Origin: Arachidicoccus sp.
Lineage (GTDB): Bacteria; Bacteroidota; Bacteroidia; Chitinophagales; Chitinophagaceae
NCBI GenBank assembly: GCA_028283605.1
Contig: JAPWKH010000033.1
Location: forward strand, 330,838 to 394,837
DNA: 64,000 nt
Direction: 5' to 3'
Of this stretch, positions 18,950-28,865 are shown piece after piece. The translations under genes and the position numbers were made by a program. How positions within the stretch are numbered: the first letter of the stretch is position 1; each line of letters starts with the position of its first letter. Under the pieces are notes generated by a model. It was given only the letters and a program-made list of their open reading frames with translations, made no database searches and was not told the origin of the DNA.

Positions 18950-18976
18950 TTCGACAAAAGTACTAAATTTGTCGAA
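18950..18976 (+). promoter_or_regulatory. palindromic operator overlapping the tetR-type start codon
   Basis: Perfect 9-bp inverted repeat TTCGACAAA / TTTGTCGAA with a 9-nt spacer; the last base of the right arm is the A of the ATG. Inside it, TAAATTTG (18964-18971) matches the Bacteroidota -7 box TAnnTTTG. Size and symmetry fit a TetR dimer site. Binding here would block transcription or early elongation of the regulator and possibly the downstream pump genes. No TTTG at the proper -33 distance is seen, so the promoter part is tentative. Confidence 0.7.
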
Positions 18977-19566
18977 TGGATAATAATGATAATTCAATAA
19001 AAAATAAAATATTAAATGCGTCAAAAGAAGTATTTCGTCGTTATGGCTATGCAAAGGTAAGTATGGATGATCTTTCGAAGGCAGCTGGCATGGCGAGGAG
19101 TTCTTTATATTATTATTACAAAAGTAAAAAAAGTGTTTTTAGCGAAGTCGTAATAGAGGAATGCGCAGATGTTATGGATATTGCGGTTCAAAAAACCTCA
19201 ATTAAAAATAGTTTAGAAGGAAATTTTATTAATTATAATCAAGCTAAAATAAAACAGCTTAATTTAAAGTTTAAAGAATATAATCATATCATTATGGATT
19301 TAAGAACAGATAATGAATCGTTATATTATTTCAGAAATTTTATGCGTGTGAAAGAGGAGTATGCATTATCTCAATTAATTCAGTGGGCTATTAAAAACAA
19401 AGAGATTTCTATGATTAATCATGGTGATATGAATGCAATTCTTTCTGGAATTATCGATGTGTTTTCAATTTTTGATTTGGAATTATTTTTGTTAGGTAAA
19501 GTTGAAAGATTTACGCCCAGATTGAAAAATCAGGTATCTATGGTATGCGAATGGCTACATTCCTAA
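18976..19566 (+). CDS. TetR/AcrR-family transcriptional regulator
   Basis: 196 residues. The N-terminal HTH domain is clear (ILNASKEVFRRYGYAKVSMD followed by LSKAAGMARSSLYYYYKSKK). The C-terminal ligand-binding part is divergent, as usual. It lies 66 bp upstream of an RND pump operon on the same strand, so it most likely represses the pump and is relieved by a pump substrate. The ATG is part of a palindrome (see 18950-18976), supporting autorepression. No later Met would keep the HTH, so this start is well supported. Confidence 0.93.
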   Translation: MDNNDNSIKNKILNASKEVFRRYGYAKVSMDDLSKAAGMARSSLYYYYKSKKSVFSEVVIEECADVMDIAVQKTSIKNSLEGNFINYNQAKIKQLNLKFKEYNHIIMDLRTDNESLYYFRNFMRVKEEYALSQLIQWAIKNKEISMINHGDMNAILSGIIDVFSIFDLELFLLGKVERFTPRLKNQVSMVCEWLHS

Positions 19567-19632
19567 TATTTTATACATTATTATTTTAAATTTGATAATA
19601 TAGTCATCCTTAAATTTAATCAATATTTTTAT

Positions 19633-20703
19633 ATGAAAATCCACTTCCTTTTCTTTTATATCATTCTTTTTTGGGGAATCGTTTTTATTACAAGTTGCCA
19701 TAGTAATAATGATGAAAAACCAATTGCACAACTTCCGGTAGAGGTTAATGTTTTGACGATTGGGTCCAATAATACTTCATCATCCTCGCAAATTAATTAT
19801 AGCAGTACTATCGAAGCTGATAAAACGATTGATATAAGCCCTTTGATTTCAGGAACTATTTTATCGATTCCCGTTGAAATTGGACAATATGTACAAAAAG
19901 GACAATTAATTGCTACGATTGACGAAACAATATATCGCAGCCAGTACAACGCTCAAATGGCGCAGGTAAATCTTGCAAAAGAAACCTATGATCGAATGCT
20001 TACAGTTTACAACAAAGGTAGTATAGCAGAAATAAGAATGTTGAACGCAAAGGCAGACTACGAGCAGGCAAGCGCAACGGCTAAAGCCACATATCAGAAC
20101 ATTGCACGTTGTAAAATATATGCACCTCAAAGTGGGTTTGTCGGCAAAAAAAATGTTGAAGCAGGGGCTACGGCATCTCCAGGAGTAGCACTCGTTCAAC
20201 TTTATGACGTTAATACAGTAAGTGCAAATGTTCCGGTACCGGAAAATGAGATAAATAAGTATAAAAAAGGTTTTGATGCATTCGTAAATGTGCCTGCGAT
20301 TAATAATAGAACATTCGAAGGGAAAGTGGATAAGATATCAGTTACACCTTCAGCGGGAGCGCCTATTTACACTGTTCAGATTAAAGTAAATAACACAGAA
20401 CATTTATTAAAACCCGGAATGACTTGCAATGTATTATTCAATGCTTCCAATAATAAAAAATACGATTCGTCAAATATAGTTATAGTCCCGGTCGAAGCTG
20501 TTCAGGTTGATGAACAAAAACAGAATTTTATTTTTTTAGCCGATCCTTCCATTAAGAAAGCCGTGAGAAAAAACGTAGAGGTGGGCGATTTGTATGAAAC
20601 AGGCATAAGCATTAAATCCGGATTAAAATCAGGTGATCAGCTAATCATATCGGGGTTTCATAAAATTACGGACGGTAGCAGTATCCGGATAATCAACAAT
20701 TAA
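19633..20703 (+). CDS. RND efflux periplasmic adaptor (membrane fusion lipoprotein)
   Basis: 356 residues. Lipoprotein signal with lipobox FITSC (Cys22). A biotinyl-lipoyl-like half-motif (SGTILSIPVEIGQYVQKGQL), alpha-hairpin (about 95-150) with its second lipoyl half (CKIYAPQSGFVGKKNVEAGA), and beta-barrel with GMTCNVLFNA follow the standard adaptor order. It links the inner-membrane RND permease, encoded 26 bp downstream, to the outer-membrane channel. Preceded by a TetR regulator; a TAAATTTG box at 19587 could be a -7 element, although no matching -33 box is seen. Confidence 0.93.
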   Translation: MKIHFLFFYIILFWGIVFITSCHSNNDEKPIAQLPVEVNVLTIGSNNTSSSSQINYSSTIEADKTIDISPLISGTILSIPVEIGQYVQKGQLIATIDETIYRSQYNAQMAQVNLAKETYDRMLTVYNKGSIAEIRMLNAKADYEQASATAKATYQNIARCKIYAPQSGFVGKKNVEAGATASPGVALVQLYDVNTVSANVPVPENEINKYKKGFDAFVNVPAINNRTFEGKVDKISVTPSAGAPIYTVQIKVNNTEHLLKPGMTCNVLFNASNNKKYDSSNIVIVPVEAVQVDEQKQNFIFLADPSIKKAVRKNVEVGDLYETGISIKSGLKSGDQLIISGFHKITDGSSIRIINN

Positions 20704-20729
20704 AACAACTATTTTCTCCTGCGAAGCAA

Positions 20730-23700
20730 ATGGAAAAGAAAAATAATATAATAGATTGGTGTTTAAAACACAAAGTAATTCCGCTATCCATTGCATTTGT
20801 GCTTGTAATACTTGGAGTGTACGCACTTAAACATATGGCACGCAATGAATTTCCAGATTTTACTGTACGAACAGGACTTATTATCGGTTATTATCCCGGC
20901 GCTGCTTCTTCGCAAGTGGAAGACAGGCTTACATCGCAAGTTGAAAAATATCTTTTCAGTTATGAAGAAGTAGATAAAACTAAAACATATTCCTATTCCC
21001 GGGATGGTATGATGTATATATATGTGGAAGTGGGGCAAAATGTAAACGACGTTGATACTAAAAATTTTTGGAACAAACTGAAAAATGGAATGCTCATCTT
21101 TCAGTCGCAATTACCCAAAGAAGTGAAGGGCATTATTGTAAACAGCGACTTTGGTAATACATCCGCCATTTTGTTGGCCGTTGAGTCCAAGACGCGCCCC
21201 TATAAAGACTTGCAGAAGCACGTGGATGATATTGAAGATAAGCTCAGGCAAATAAAAGATGTATCACGGATCAGCCATTCCGGCAATCTTGATCAGCAAA
21301 TAGCGGTGTATGTAGATAACAATAAACTTGCACATTACGGACTATCTTCAGGTATTATCATGAATGTATTACAACATGAAGGCGCCATTTCACCCTCGGG
21401 TACAATGGATGGAAGTGTAATTGACCGGCCTGTATATCTTTCTTCCTTTTATAAAACACAAAATGATCTCGCTGAGCAAATAGTCAGTAATGATGAACAT
21501 GGCAATATCATTCGATTAAAAGATGTCGCAACTATAAAAACTGAATATCCTAAGCCTACTTCTTACGTCACAGTAAATGGCGTAAAAAGTATTGTTATCT
21601 CTATGGAGATGGCGAAAGGGAAAAACATTGTAGAATTTGGTGATAAGGTTGATGAAAAGCTGAATGAGATAAAGAAAAATTTACCAGCCGATATATCACT
21701 CGCTAAACTTGCCAATCAGCCGGAAGTGGTAGATGAATCCATTTCGCATTTTATGAAAGAATTTGCCTTTGCGCTCATTGGTGTTATTGTAGTCACCATG
21801 TTATTATTGCCTTTCCGAATCGCTTCTGTGGCTGCCGCAACAATTCCCATTACCATTGCATCTACGTTGGCAATTATGTATTTATGGGGAATACAGCTGG
21901 ATACAGTTACGCTCGCTGCATTAATTGTGGTATTAGGAATTGTAGTGGATGATCCGATTGTGGTTATAGACAACCATGTGGAAAAATTAGATCATGGTTT
22001 TTCATTAAAGGATGCGGCTGTCTCAAGTGCCAAACAACTCTTTCCCTCAGTATTTACTGCAACGTTGGCAATTTCCGCAACGTTTGCCCCACTGCTATTT
22101 TTTATGACTGGAACAGCAAAGGATTTTGTAAGCAAATTTCCAGTTGTTATTATTATTGCACTTACTTTATCATTGGTCATTTCCATGTTGATAGTCCCCT
22201 TTTTAAGTACTTATTTCATTAAAACAGGAGTCCATAATAAAGAACGGAAAAAACAACGAAAGTCAATGCTTGACCACTTACAGGATTTCTTCAATAAACA
22301 TATTGGTAATGCCATCAATCATTGGATCATTACTTTGATAGTGGGAGTTGCGGCAATAATTGGGGGCGTTGTTTTAATGGGGAATTTAAACCAGCAACTT
22401 TTCCCAAAAGTGGAACGTAATCAGTTTGCAATTGAAATTTACCTTCCGGATGGATATAATTTAGAACAAACAGACAGCGTAGTAAAAGGAATGGAAAAAA
22501 TTATGGCAAAGGATAATAGAATTATTTCTTATACAAGTTATATAGGAACAAGTTCGCCTCGCTTCCACACTTTGTATGCTCCTAACCTTCCGGCTAAAAA
22601 TTATGCGCAGGTATTGGTTAATACAACTACATCTGAAACTACGCAGGAAATATTGGATGAGTATCAAATAAAATATAGCAATATTTTTCCAAATGCATAC
22701 GTTCGGATGAAGCAATTGACAATGGTGAGTGCACCTGCGCCTATAGAAGTAAGAATATCAGGTGACAGCATTGCAACATTGAAAGCGTTAGGCGCCCAAA
22801 TAGCTGCCATTGCTGACAGCCTTCCGAATATTACATGGGTAAGGACGGATTATGAGCAAATGCTCAAAAGCATTCATGTTGATATAAAGAAAGACGAAGC
22901 TTCGCGTTTGGGTATCAGTAAAGAGGATATTGCCAATACTATTGCGATGAATATGGAAGGAGTTTCTGCAACGAATGTTTGGGATGGTGATTATGCGCTA
23001 AATGTAGTAGTGAAAACCTCTCAAACAGATAGCAGCACCACGACCGATTTGAGCAATATGTCAGTGATAAGTTCTCAAACGCACACTATTGTTCCCTTGA
23101 GGACAGTTGCGGACATCACTCCCATATGGGAAGAAGGCCAAATTGTAAGGCGCAATGGGAGAAAAACATTAACTGTAAGAATTGATGTAACCAATGAATC
23201 TGTTCCTGAAAACATTCTGAAAGTTATAGATAAAAAAATTCAAACAATAAAATTACCTGACGGAGTCCAAATTGGCTACGGAGGCGAGCACGAAATGCAG
23301 GAAGAAAATATCGGTCCGATGGGCTTATCACTTTTGATGAGCATTATCGTTATTTTTTTGATTTTAATATGGCATTTCAAAAGCCTTAAACATGCTGTAT
23401 TAAGTATCACTACCATGCCGCTTGCATTGTTTGGAGCATCTGCAGGATTACTCATGATGCAATATCCATTTGGCTTTACCTCATTTATAGGGTTATTGGC
23501 TCTTTGTGGAATAGTGGTGAGAAACGGAATTATCTTAATAGATTTTGCTGACGAAATGCGTTTTGATGAAGGAATGAATGTTCGGGAAGCAGCGATACAC
23601 GCAGCCGAAAGAAGAATGCGCCCCATTTTTTTAACTTCCGCTGCAGCCGCAGTTGGCGTAGTACCTATGATCATCAGCCGATCTTCCTTGTGGGGGCCAT

Positions 23701-23843
23701 TAGGTACAGTTATTTGTTTTGGATTACTCGGATCAATGGTATTTACTTTATTTGTTTTACCGGTGCTATATTGGCTTTTCTTCCGTAAAGAAGAAAATAA
23801 CAATCTCCCGGTAGAAAAGAAAAAAGATTTAGCAACTACTTAG
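20730..23843 (+). CDS. RND-family efflux permease (AcrB-type)
   Basis: 1037 residues, typical for the family. Shows the N-terminal membrane helix, two large periplasmic loops (about 40-330 and 560-860) and twelve membrane helices. The proton-relay aspartates of helix 4 are in VVLGIVVDDPIVVIDN, equivalent to AcrB Asp407/Asp408. The second half has GFTSFIGLLALCGIVVRNGI and ERRMRPIFLTSAAAAVGVVP. It exports hydrophobic compounds by proton antiport in complex with the adaptor and TolC-like proteins encoded on each side. Its stop overlaps the next start by one base. Substrates cannot be inferred; a heavy-metal CusA type is less likely since no methionine relay is evident. Confidence 0.95.
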   Translation: MEKKNNIIDWCLKHKVIPLSIAFVLVILGVYALKHMARNEFPDFTVRTGLIIGYYPGAASSQVEDRLTSQVEKYLFSYEEVDKTKTYSYSRDGMMYIYVEVGQNVNDVDTKNFWNKLKNGMLIFQSQLPKEVKGIIVNSDFGNTSAILLAVESKTRPYKDLQKHVDDIEDKLRQIKDVSRISHSGNLDQQIAVYVDNNKLAHYGLSSGIIMNVLQHEGAISPSGTMDGSVIDRPVYLSSFYKTQNDLAEQIVSNDEHGNIIRLKDVATIKTEYPKPTSYVTVNGVKSIVISMEMAKGKNIVEFGDKVDEKLNEIKKNLPADISLAKLANQPEVVDESISHFMKEFAFALIGVIVVTMLLLPFRIASVAAATIPITIASTLAIMYLWGIQLDTVTLAALIVVLGIVVDDPIVVIDNHVEKLDHGFSLKDAAVSSAKQLFPSVFTATLAISATFAPLLFFMTGTAKDFVSKFPVVIIIALTLSLVISMLIVPFLSTYFIKTGVHNKERKKQRKSMLDHLQDFFNKHIGNAINHWIITLIVGVAAIIGGVVLMGNLNQQLFPKVERNQFAIEIYLPDGYNLEQTDSVVKGMEKIMAKDNRIISYTSYIGTSSPRFHTLYAPNLPAKNYAQVLVNTTTSETTQEILDEYQIKYSNIFPNAYVRMKQLTMVSAPAPIEVRISGDSIATLKALGAQIAAIADSLPNITWVRTDYEQMLKSIHVDIKKDEASRLGISKEDIANTIAMNMEGVSATNVWDGDYALNVVVKTSQTDSSTTTDLSNMSVISSQTHTIVPLRTVADITPIWEEGQIVRRNGRKTLTVRIDVTNESVPENILKVIDKKIQTIKLPDGVQIGYGGEHEMQEENIGPMGLSLLMSIIVIFLILIWHFKSLKHAVLSITTMPLALFGASAGLLMMQYPFGFTSFIGLLALCGIVVRNGIILIDFADEMRFDEGMNVREAAIHAAERRMRPIFLTSAAAAVGVVPMIISRSSLWGPLGTVICFGLLGSMVFTLFVLPVLYWLFFRKEENNNLPVEKKKDLATT

Positions 23844-25144
23844 TGAAATACATTATGCGTTTATTATTTTTAAACATATTACTCTTCATAGGCTGTTCGG
23901 TATTTGGTCAGTCGCATTATATTAGTTTAGAAGAAAGCAAGAAGGCTGCTTTGGATTACAGCAATGCTATTAAGAACGGTCAATTGCAAATACAATCTTC
24001 AGAATTAGAAAAAAAATCTGCAGCATCAAATTATTATCCTTCTGTAAGTGCAACGGGCGTGGGTGTGTATGGTTTTCGAGACTTCATTGGAGCGATTCCT
24101 TCTTTTTTAGATAAAGGGATAAACAACTTTTATTTCGGAGGTGTTACGGCTATGGAACCCATATACGCCGGGGGAAAAATCAATACCGCGAATAAACTTG
24201 CTCAACTACAGATTGAAGTCCGAAAAATAATGGCAAAACAATCTGCAGATTCTGTTTTATTGCAAACAGCGCAGAAATACTGGAGCATTGTACAATTGCA
24301 GGAAAAATACAAAACGTTATTGGCTAATGAAATTCTGTTGAACTCAATCCTTAAACAGCAACAAGATATGCTTGCTTCCGGACTTATAGCACGAAACGAT
24401 TTACTTAAAGTTAAAGTGAAGCGTAGTCAATTGTTGTTAGATAAAAGCAGATTGGAAAATGCACGTAAAGTAGCTATCTTTGATTTTACAATTTATATTG
24501 GCATTCCATACGATTCACTCCTGGTTGCGAAAGATACCCTCGGTGATCCTCCATCCATTAGTGAACAATTTACTTCACCCGAAACAGCTTTACAACAAAA
24601 TAATTCTTATCAGTTATTGAAAAAAAACAGTGAAGCAGAAAAATTACAAACCAAACTTTCTAAAGCAGATTATTTACCAAGTGTCTCTGTGGGGGTAAGT
24701 GCGAATGATTTTGGAAGTTTTGGCAATAGCGCAATAGGAAATAAATTTATGCCAATGGCTTTAGGCACAGTAAGTATTCCAATATCAGATGCACTATGGG
24801 GAGGCAATAAATTTAAGGTGCAACAAAAGAAAATTAATGAAATCATAGCGGTTAATAATTTAGCAGACGGAGAAAGGCAATTGCAGGTAGGTATATTAAA
24901 AAAATGGTATGATCTTTCCGACTCTTATAAGGAAATAGATTTTGCTCATGAAAATATGAAAGAAGCGATTGAAAATCTTAAGGTAAGTCAGGATAATTAC
25001 GCAAGCGGCCTATCTGACATTACCGATCTCTTAAATGCGCAAGCATCATATCAGCAAGCATCAGGCGATTTGGTAAACGCATTTGCAAATTATCACGTCA
25101 AATATGTAGAGTACATGTATATAATTGGGAAATTGCAGAATTAA
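23843..25144 (+). CDS. TolC-family outer-membrane channel of the RND pump
   Basis: 433 residues from a GTG that overlaps the permease stop; an ATG at 23855 is an equally plausible start with a signal peptide ending VFGQ. The mature part has two TolC-type repeats rich in helical Asn/Gln/Ala (VSQDNYASGLSDITDLLNAQ is the typical second-repeat motif, and ENARKVAIFDFTIYIGIP the first). It forms the exit duct for the adaptor/permease pair upstream. Third and last gene of the operon; no hairpin terminator is visible after it. Confidence 0.93.
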   Translation: MKYIMRLLFLNILLFIGCSVFGQSHYISLEESKKAALDYSNAIKNGQLQIQSSELEKKSAASNYYPSVSATGVGVYGFRDFIGAIPSFLDKGINNFYFGGVTAMEPIYAGGKINTANKLAQLQIEVRKIMAKQSADSVLLQTAQKYWSIVQLQEKYKTLLANEILLNSILKQQQDMLASGLIARNDLLKVKVKRSQLLLDKSRLENARKVAIFDFTIYIGIPYDSLLVAKDTLGDPPSISEQFTSPETALQQNNSYQLLKKNSEAEKLQTKLSKADYLPSVSVGVSANDFGSFGNSAIGNKFMPMALGTVSIPISDALWGGNKFKVQQKKINEIIAVNNLADGERQLQVGILKKWYDLSDSYKEIDFAHENMKEAIENLKVSQDNYASGLSDITDLLNAQASYQQASGDLVNAFANYHVKYVEYMYIIGKLQN

Positions 25145-25317
25145 TTTCAAAAATATGCATTATGTCGGCAAATAAAAATTGTGCTGTATTTAGGTATAAA
25201 TATACTAACAAAATTAGCATTAAACAAGATTATTTCCCTCCTTGCGTTCAACATACATAACTCTATTAATTTAAAAATAGGCGTGTGAAATTTTTCAAAA
25301 ATATACGTATGAATATT

Positions 25318-25349
25318 TTTGGTTGAGAAAAATATCGCTTTTATATTTG
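25318..25349 (+). promoter_or_regulatory. Bacteroidota-type promoter of the tRNA-Gln gene
   Basis: TTTG at 25318-25321 and TATATTTG at 25342-25349 are separated by exactly 20 nt, a textbook match to the primary sigma (sigma-ABfr) consensus TTTG-N19-21-TAnnTTTG. The tRNA starts 18 nt after the -7 box. Confidence 0.85.
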
Positions 25350-25790
25350 CACACCCAAAAGGGAGATTGCCCGATAGTATAACGGTAGTACGACGGTTTT
25401 TGGTGCCGTTTGTCTTGGTTCGAATCCAGGTCGGGCAACCTTGCTGGATAAGCGATTTTTTAAATCACTTATCCAGTTTTTATTTCCGTCTAATTCATTA
25501 TTAATTAAATAAATACAGTTTACTAATTCATTTAATTTGGTGGTTCGAAGTGAGCCATTTTCGCAAGTCAATTTTTGAGGGTAAATAGTGCTGGTCAAGT
25601 CCCTCATTTCCGGCAAATCCTCCGCACTAACACGATCTTTTTCTTTTTCATCAAGTTTTCCGATATAATTCAATTTCAAAAGTCTCGATATACCATCATC
25701 AAGAAGGGGTTCTATACTTAATAATTCATTGCCCAACGCATACAATTTGGATTCTAACTTTTCAATTATAACCGAGTAATCGGATTTCAA
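25341..25790 (-). CDS. hypothetical protein, probably truncated against the tRNA
   Basis: The frame codes for 149 residues, but its last third runs through the tRNA terminator and antisense through tRNA-Gln, so that part is unlikely to be natural. The first about 105 residues (VIIEKLESKLYALGNELLSI and KLNELVNCIYLINNELDGNK) look like a soluble helical protein. No family is recognised. The likely explanation is a gene whose 3' end was lost by recombination next to the tRNA, or a chance frame. Confidence 0.35.
   Translation of the reverse strand: MKSDYSVIIEKLESKLYALGNELLSIEPLLDDGISRLLKLNYIGKLDEKEKDRVSAEDLPEMRDLTSTIYPQKLTCENGSLRTTKLNELVNCIYLINNELDGNKNWISDLKNRLSSKVARPGFEPRQTAPKTVVLPLYYRAISLLGVQI
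25368..25438 (+). tRNA. tRNA-Gln (anticodon TTG)
   Basis: Acceptor stem TGCCCGA pairs with TCGGGCA (25431-25437). The anticodon stem ACGGT/GCCGT encloses a loop with TTG. The T-arm is CTTGG-TTCGAAT-CCAGG. CCA is not encoded. The tRNA has its own promoter and is followed 5 nt later by a hairpin terminator. Confidence 0.95.
25444..25482 (+). terminator. hairpin terminator after tRNA-Gln
   Basis: Arms CTGGATAAGCGATTT and AAATCACTTATCCAG pair with one mismatch around a short T-rich loop, followed by TTTTTATTT. This is a strong intrinsic terminator for the tRNA. It could also act on the opposite strand for the convergent frame. Confidence 0.85.
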
Positions 25791-25799
25791 ATCTCTATA

Positions 25800-26176
25800 C
25801 GTCTAAACTATTGTTGAATCTGTCATGAACAAAGCTTTTTGAAATTTATTGGTATTGTTTAGAGAATACCTAAAGGTGTTTATAAATCGACGAATGGAGT
25901 TTAGCTATCCGCTTTTTTATATGTCAGTCTTATTCGAAATGCAAATGAATTCAACATGTCTTCGGTTTATTCAATATGGTATACTCAACTTTCCCTGTAT
26001 TTTTTTAGTAGCAACAAACATTAACCTAACTTGTATCGTTGCTTTAACAACCTTTTTAAACATGATAGATTAACACTCACACTAATCTCTAATATGTAAA
26101 TCGTCAGCAAAACTTACGCCGCTTAAGTTGATTTCTTAGAGAGTGTTTTCATTGTTAATTTTAAAATTCAATTATC
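25800..26176. other. gene-poor stretch before the IS-type fragment
   Basis: A 75-codon frame (25849-26073) here has no family features. From about 26095 the sequence (TGTAAATCGTCAGC onward) leads directly into the orfA fragment and may be the left end of the insertion sequence. Nothing else is visible. Confidence 0.35.
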
Positions 26177-26434
26177 ATGGAAACAAACAAAAAGCCCCCT
26201 GAGCATTACATTAAAGACATCCACCGCAAGACGCGCAGGCTTTTCAGTACGGAACAGAAAATAGCGATCGTCGTGGAAGGCATGCGTGCGGAAAACTCGG
26301 TAAAGGAAATCTGCCGTAAGTACGGCATTGTGGAATCCCTGTTTTACAAGTGGAACAAAGAATTCTTCGAAGCGGGCAAACAACGTTTGTCGGGCGATGA
26401 AGTCCGTCAAGTACAAATTTTTAAAATAGTTTGA
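26177..26434 (+). mobile_element. IS3-type transposase orfA fragment
   Basis: 85 codons. FSTEQKIAIVVEGMRAENSV followed by KEICRKYGIVESLFYKWNKE and FFEAGKQRLSGD is the helix-turn-helix of orfA in IS3-family and related insertion sequences. The protein normally continues with a leucine-zipper region and is followed by orfB with the DDE domain; here it ends just after LSGDEVRQ with an unrelated tail and no orfB follows. It is therefore a truncated remnant. It lies between a tRNA and a damaged two-component locus. Confidence 0.85.
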
Positions 26435-26706
26435 AAACATTTTAAGCGATATAAAGAAAGTTACAATTCAAAACCTATGTATGTCTTACTTATAAATAAA
26501 GTATAGTTCTGATACGAATAATATTTACGCTTGTAAGTTCTTAATGCAAGAATGTTTAAAATTCAAAGAATTAAGAGATGCAAATATTGTATCTATTTGT
26601 CACATGCTACACAAGCATGAACTGAAGCGGACAATTTTATAACTCAATAGCTTGATAACAGATTTGAAACAAATGCACACGAAAGAAATTTATAGATACC
26701 ATTTGT

Positions 26707-26856
26707 TTATATCGTAGCATACTTTTCACTAACCAATGTTCTATCCTTTCTATAAAAGTGCTCAAAAAAATCTCCTATCAGCAATTTAATTCCGTTAACA
26801 ATCATTTTGTGATCATCTATTACTATAATGGATTTATATTTGGCAGAATGTTTCAC
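26707..26856 (-). pseudogene. truncated NarL-type response regulator (receiver N-terminus only)
   Basis: From a GTG at 26856 the minus strand reads 49 codons. YKSIIVIDDHKMIVNGIKLL is the first beta-strand and helix of a receiver domain with the acidic DD pair, as in NarL/LuxR-type regulators. After about residue 32 the similarity stops and a TAA follows; the phospho-acceptor Asp and the HTH are absent and not visible in the next 270 bp. It lies directly downstream of a broken sensor kinase on the same strand and was probably its partner. Confidence 0.7.
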
Positions 26857-27054
26857 CTTTTTATTTTTTATTTGTCAGATAGAATTGGATGCTTTCAATT
26901 ACGTTTAACTAATAATTAACTTTTTTGTAGGAAATTTATATCGTTGATTTTATACCTTTTTTTGATTAATATACAAAATAGCAGATACTAGATTTTTATA
27001 AATTCAACTCTTTGTTTCCCTCAATACTTATCTCAAGGCGATTGTAATGTTTAT

Positions 27055-28865
27055 TTAATAACCATTGGGATAATTGTTATGCAATATCCAATCTCCGTTA
27101 AGTTGACTAATGCGTTCTTCCATATTTTTCATGCCGATACCTATATTACTTTTGTCTTCTTGCCAGCCTTTGCCATTATCCTCATATGAAACGATAAGTT
27201 TATTGTTCTTACATACTAATGCTATACTTATTTTATCAAATATGGCATGCCTAATGGTATTGGTAATACATTCGTTTAATATTGCTTTTAATTGTGAATA
27301 TTGGTAATGGCTAAGAAAATGTTTTTCATCAATATTTTTATAAATGGTATAGCTGAAAGCATCTCCGTAATTCAGTTTTTTTAAAGTAATTTCTAGGTCT
27401 TTAACAAGGTTGTTTAATGTATATTGCTTATTTGATTTCAGTTCGTGGGATAAACTGCGTATCTTTTCCATAGTATGCTCAATATGCTGTTCCAGTTCGC
27501 TCTTCTCAAATCCGTTGCGGGAAGATTTTGCTAAGGTTTTTGCATATAGTAAAGCCGGACCGGTTTCATCGTGTATATTCCGCGCCATACTGAGTTTATA
27601 TTTCAACAACCTACTTTTTTGCCGCTGACGGAAATAATAGGAATACACCTAAAATTAAAAGAAATAATATTATAATAATGGTAATCTCCAATCTCTTTGT
27701 TACCGCTTCATTTCTGAATTCAGCTTCTGCCAACAATTCCTGTTTTTCTTCCGCTTGTGCCTGAGCATAAAGATTATTGTTTTTATCAACAAGAGAATTA
27801 TTTTTTCTTTTTATTAATACTTCATTTGCCATTTTTTCATAGTACCATGCAGTTTTGTAATCTTTCATTTGAACTGCAATACTGCTCAACATACTGTTAT
27901 ACTTATCTTCTTCTTTAAGATCAGAATTCATATCCAATGCATTATAGAGTTGCAGATAATGCCAATGTACTGTCGGAATTATGACGGTCTGAAAAGTAAT
28001 AATCAGCAACGGACATATAAATTTCCTCCAGCAGGTAAGTTGCAGGATAAAGCGTTCTACTCGATACATAATCCTTAGCCAGCAAATTGCTGCACATCAT
28101 TTGTATGTCTCTTTTAGCAAGCAAAGGCTTAGCGGTATATAAACAAATATGATAATAAAATTGAATAAAGTAAAAGCAAAATCTTAAGCCGGGCAATCGC
28201 TTAATATATGCTTTCTGTTTTTTATGTTGTGTAGCATCAAATATATTTTGTGCCAAAGTGTAGGAGAGACGAATAACTGCCGTATCCATACTTCTTTCAA
28301 GAGCCGGCATTATATAGTATATTGCCTTTAATGCACTTTCCGCAGATACCGCTTCTGCGCTGTCATGAACAATAAGACTGGGTTCCCGCTTTACATCGGG
28401 TAATATCTTTCGGTATTCATCCAAGCTCATATCGTACCGTTCAGCACTTTTATAATAATTTATTAAATATACAGGAAGTACAAAATCTTCAATGTCCTTA
28501 GTCTTCACCTTTTTGTATTCGGCAACCTGCTTTTCTTCAAAGAAAATACAGCGACCGGCCTGATCATTAATATCTGCATCTGTAGCAAGATAATTGTAAT
28601 ACATTACTTTATACATGTTTGGTTTTTTATCGGCAAAAGCCAAATCCCTGAAATGCAGCAAACTTTCACTAAATCTCGGTAATCCGTATCCTTCATCCGC
28701 TATCTGATTGACAGCTTTCAAATACATGGTATCATTCAAATTCTTGGTTTGGTGTACATTCCACAGGCTGTCCATTAAATGGAAATATTGGTTTCCATCT
28801 TGTGCGTGGCTGATTAATACTATAAAAATGAAGCAGCAAGTTAATAGTAAACGTATTTTCAGCAT
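27055..28865 (-). pseudogene. TPR-type sensor histidine kinase broken by two frameshifts
   Basis: Three consecutive minus-strand frames make one kinase. Frame one (28865-27942) has a signal peptide ending SHAQ and helical TPR-like repeats. The match then moves to a second frame (about 27970-27640, YLQLYNALDMNSDLKEEDKY) with a membrane helix (LEITIIIILFLLILGVFLL), and then to a third frame (27648-27055) with HisKA_3 (ARNIHDETGPALLYAK, phospho-His in NIHDE), an N-box (NECITNTIRHA) and a G-box (DNGKGW). The shifts lie near 27968 and 27645. The repaired protein would be about 600 residues, like the intact kinase at 35.4 kb. The last residues after NPNGY appear cut short. With its regulator truncated as well, the system looks dead. 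Confidence 0.82.

Noticed and set aside
25849..26073. 75-codon frame before the IS orfA fragment
   Set aside because: No recognisable composition or homology pattern; lies in decayed DNA.
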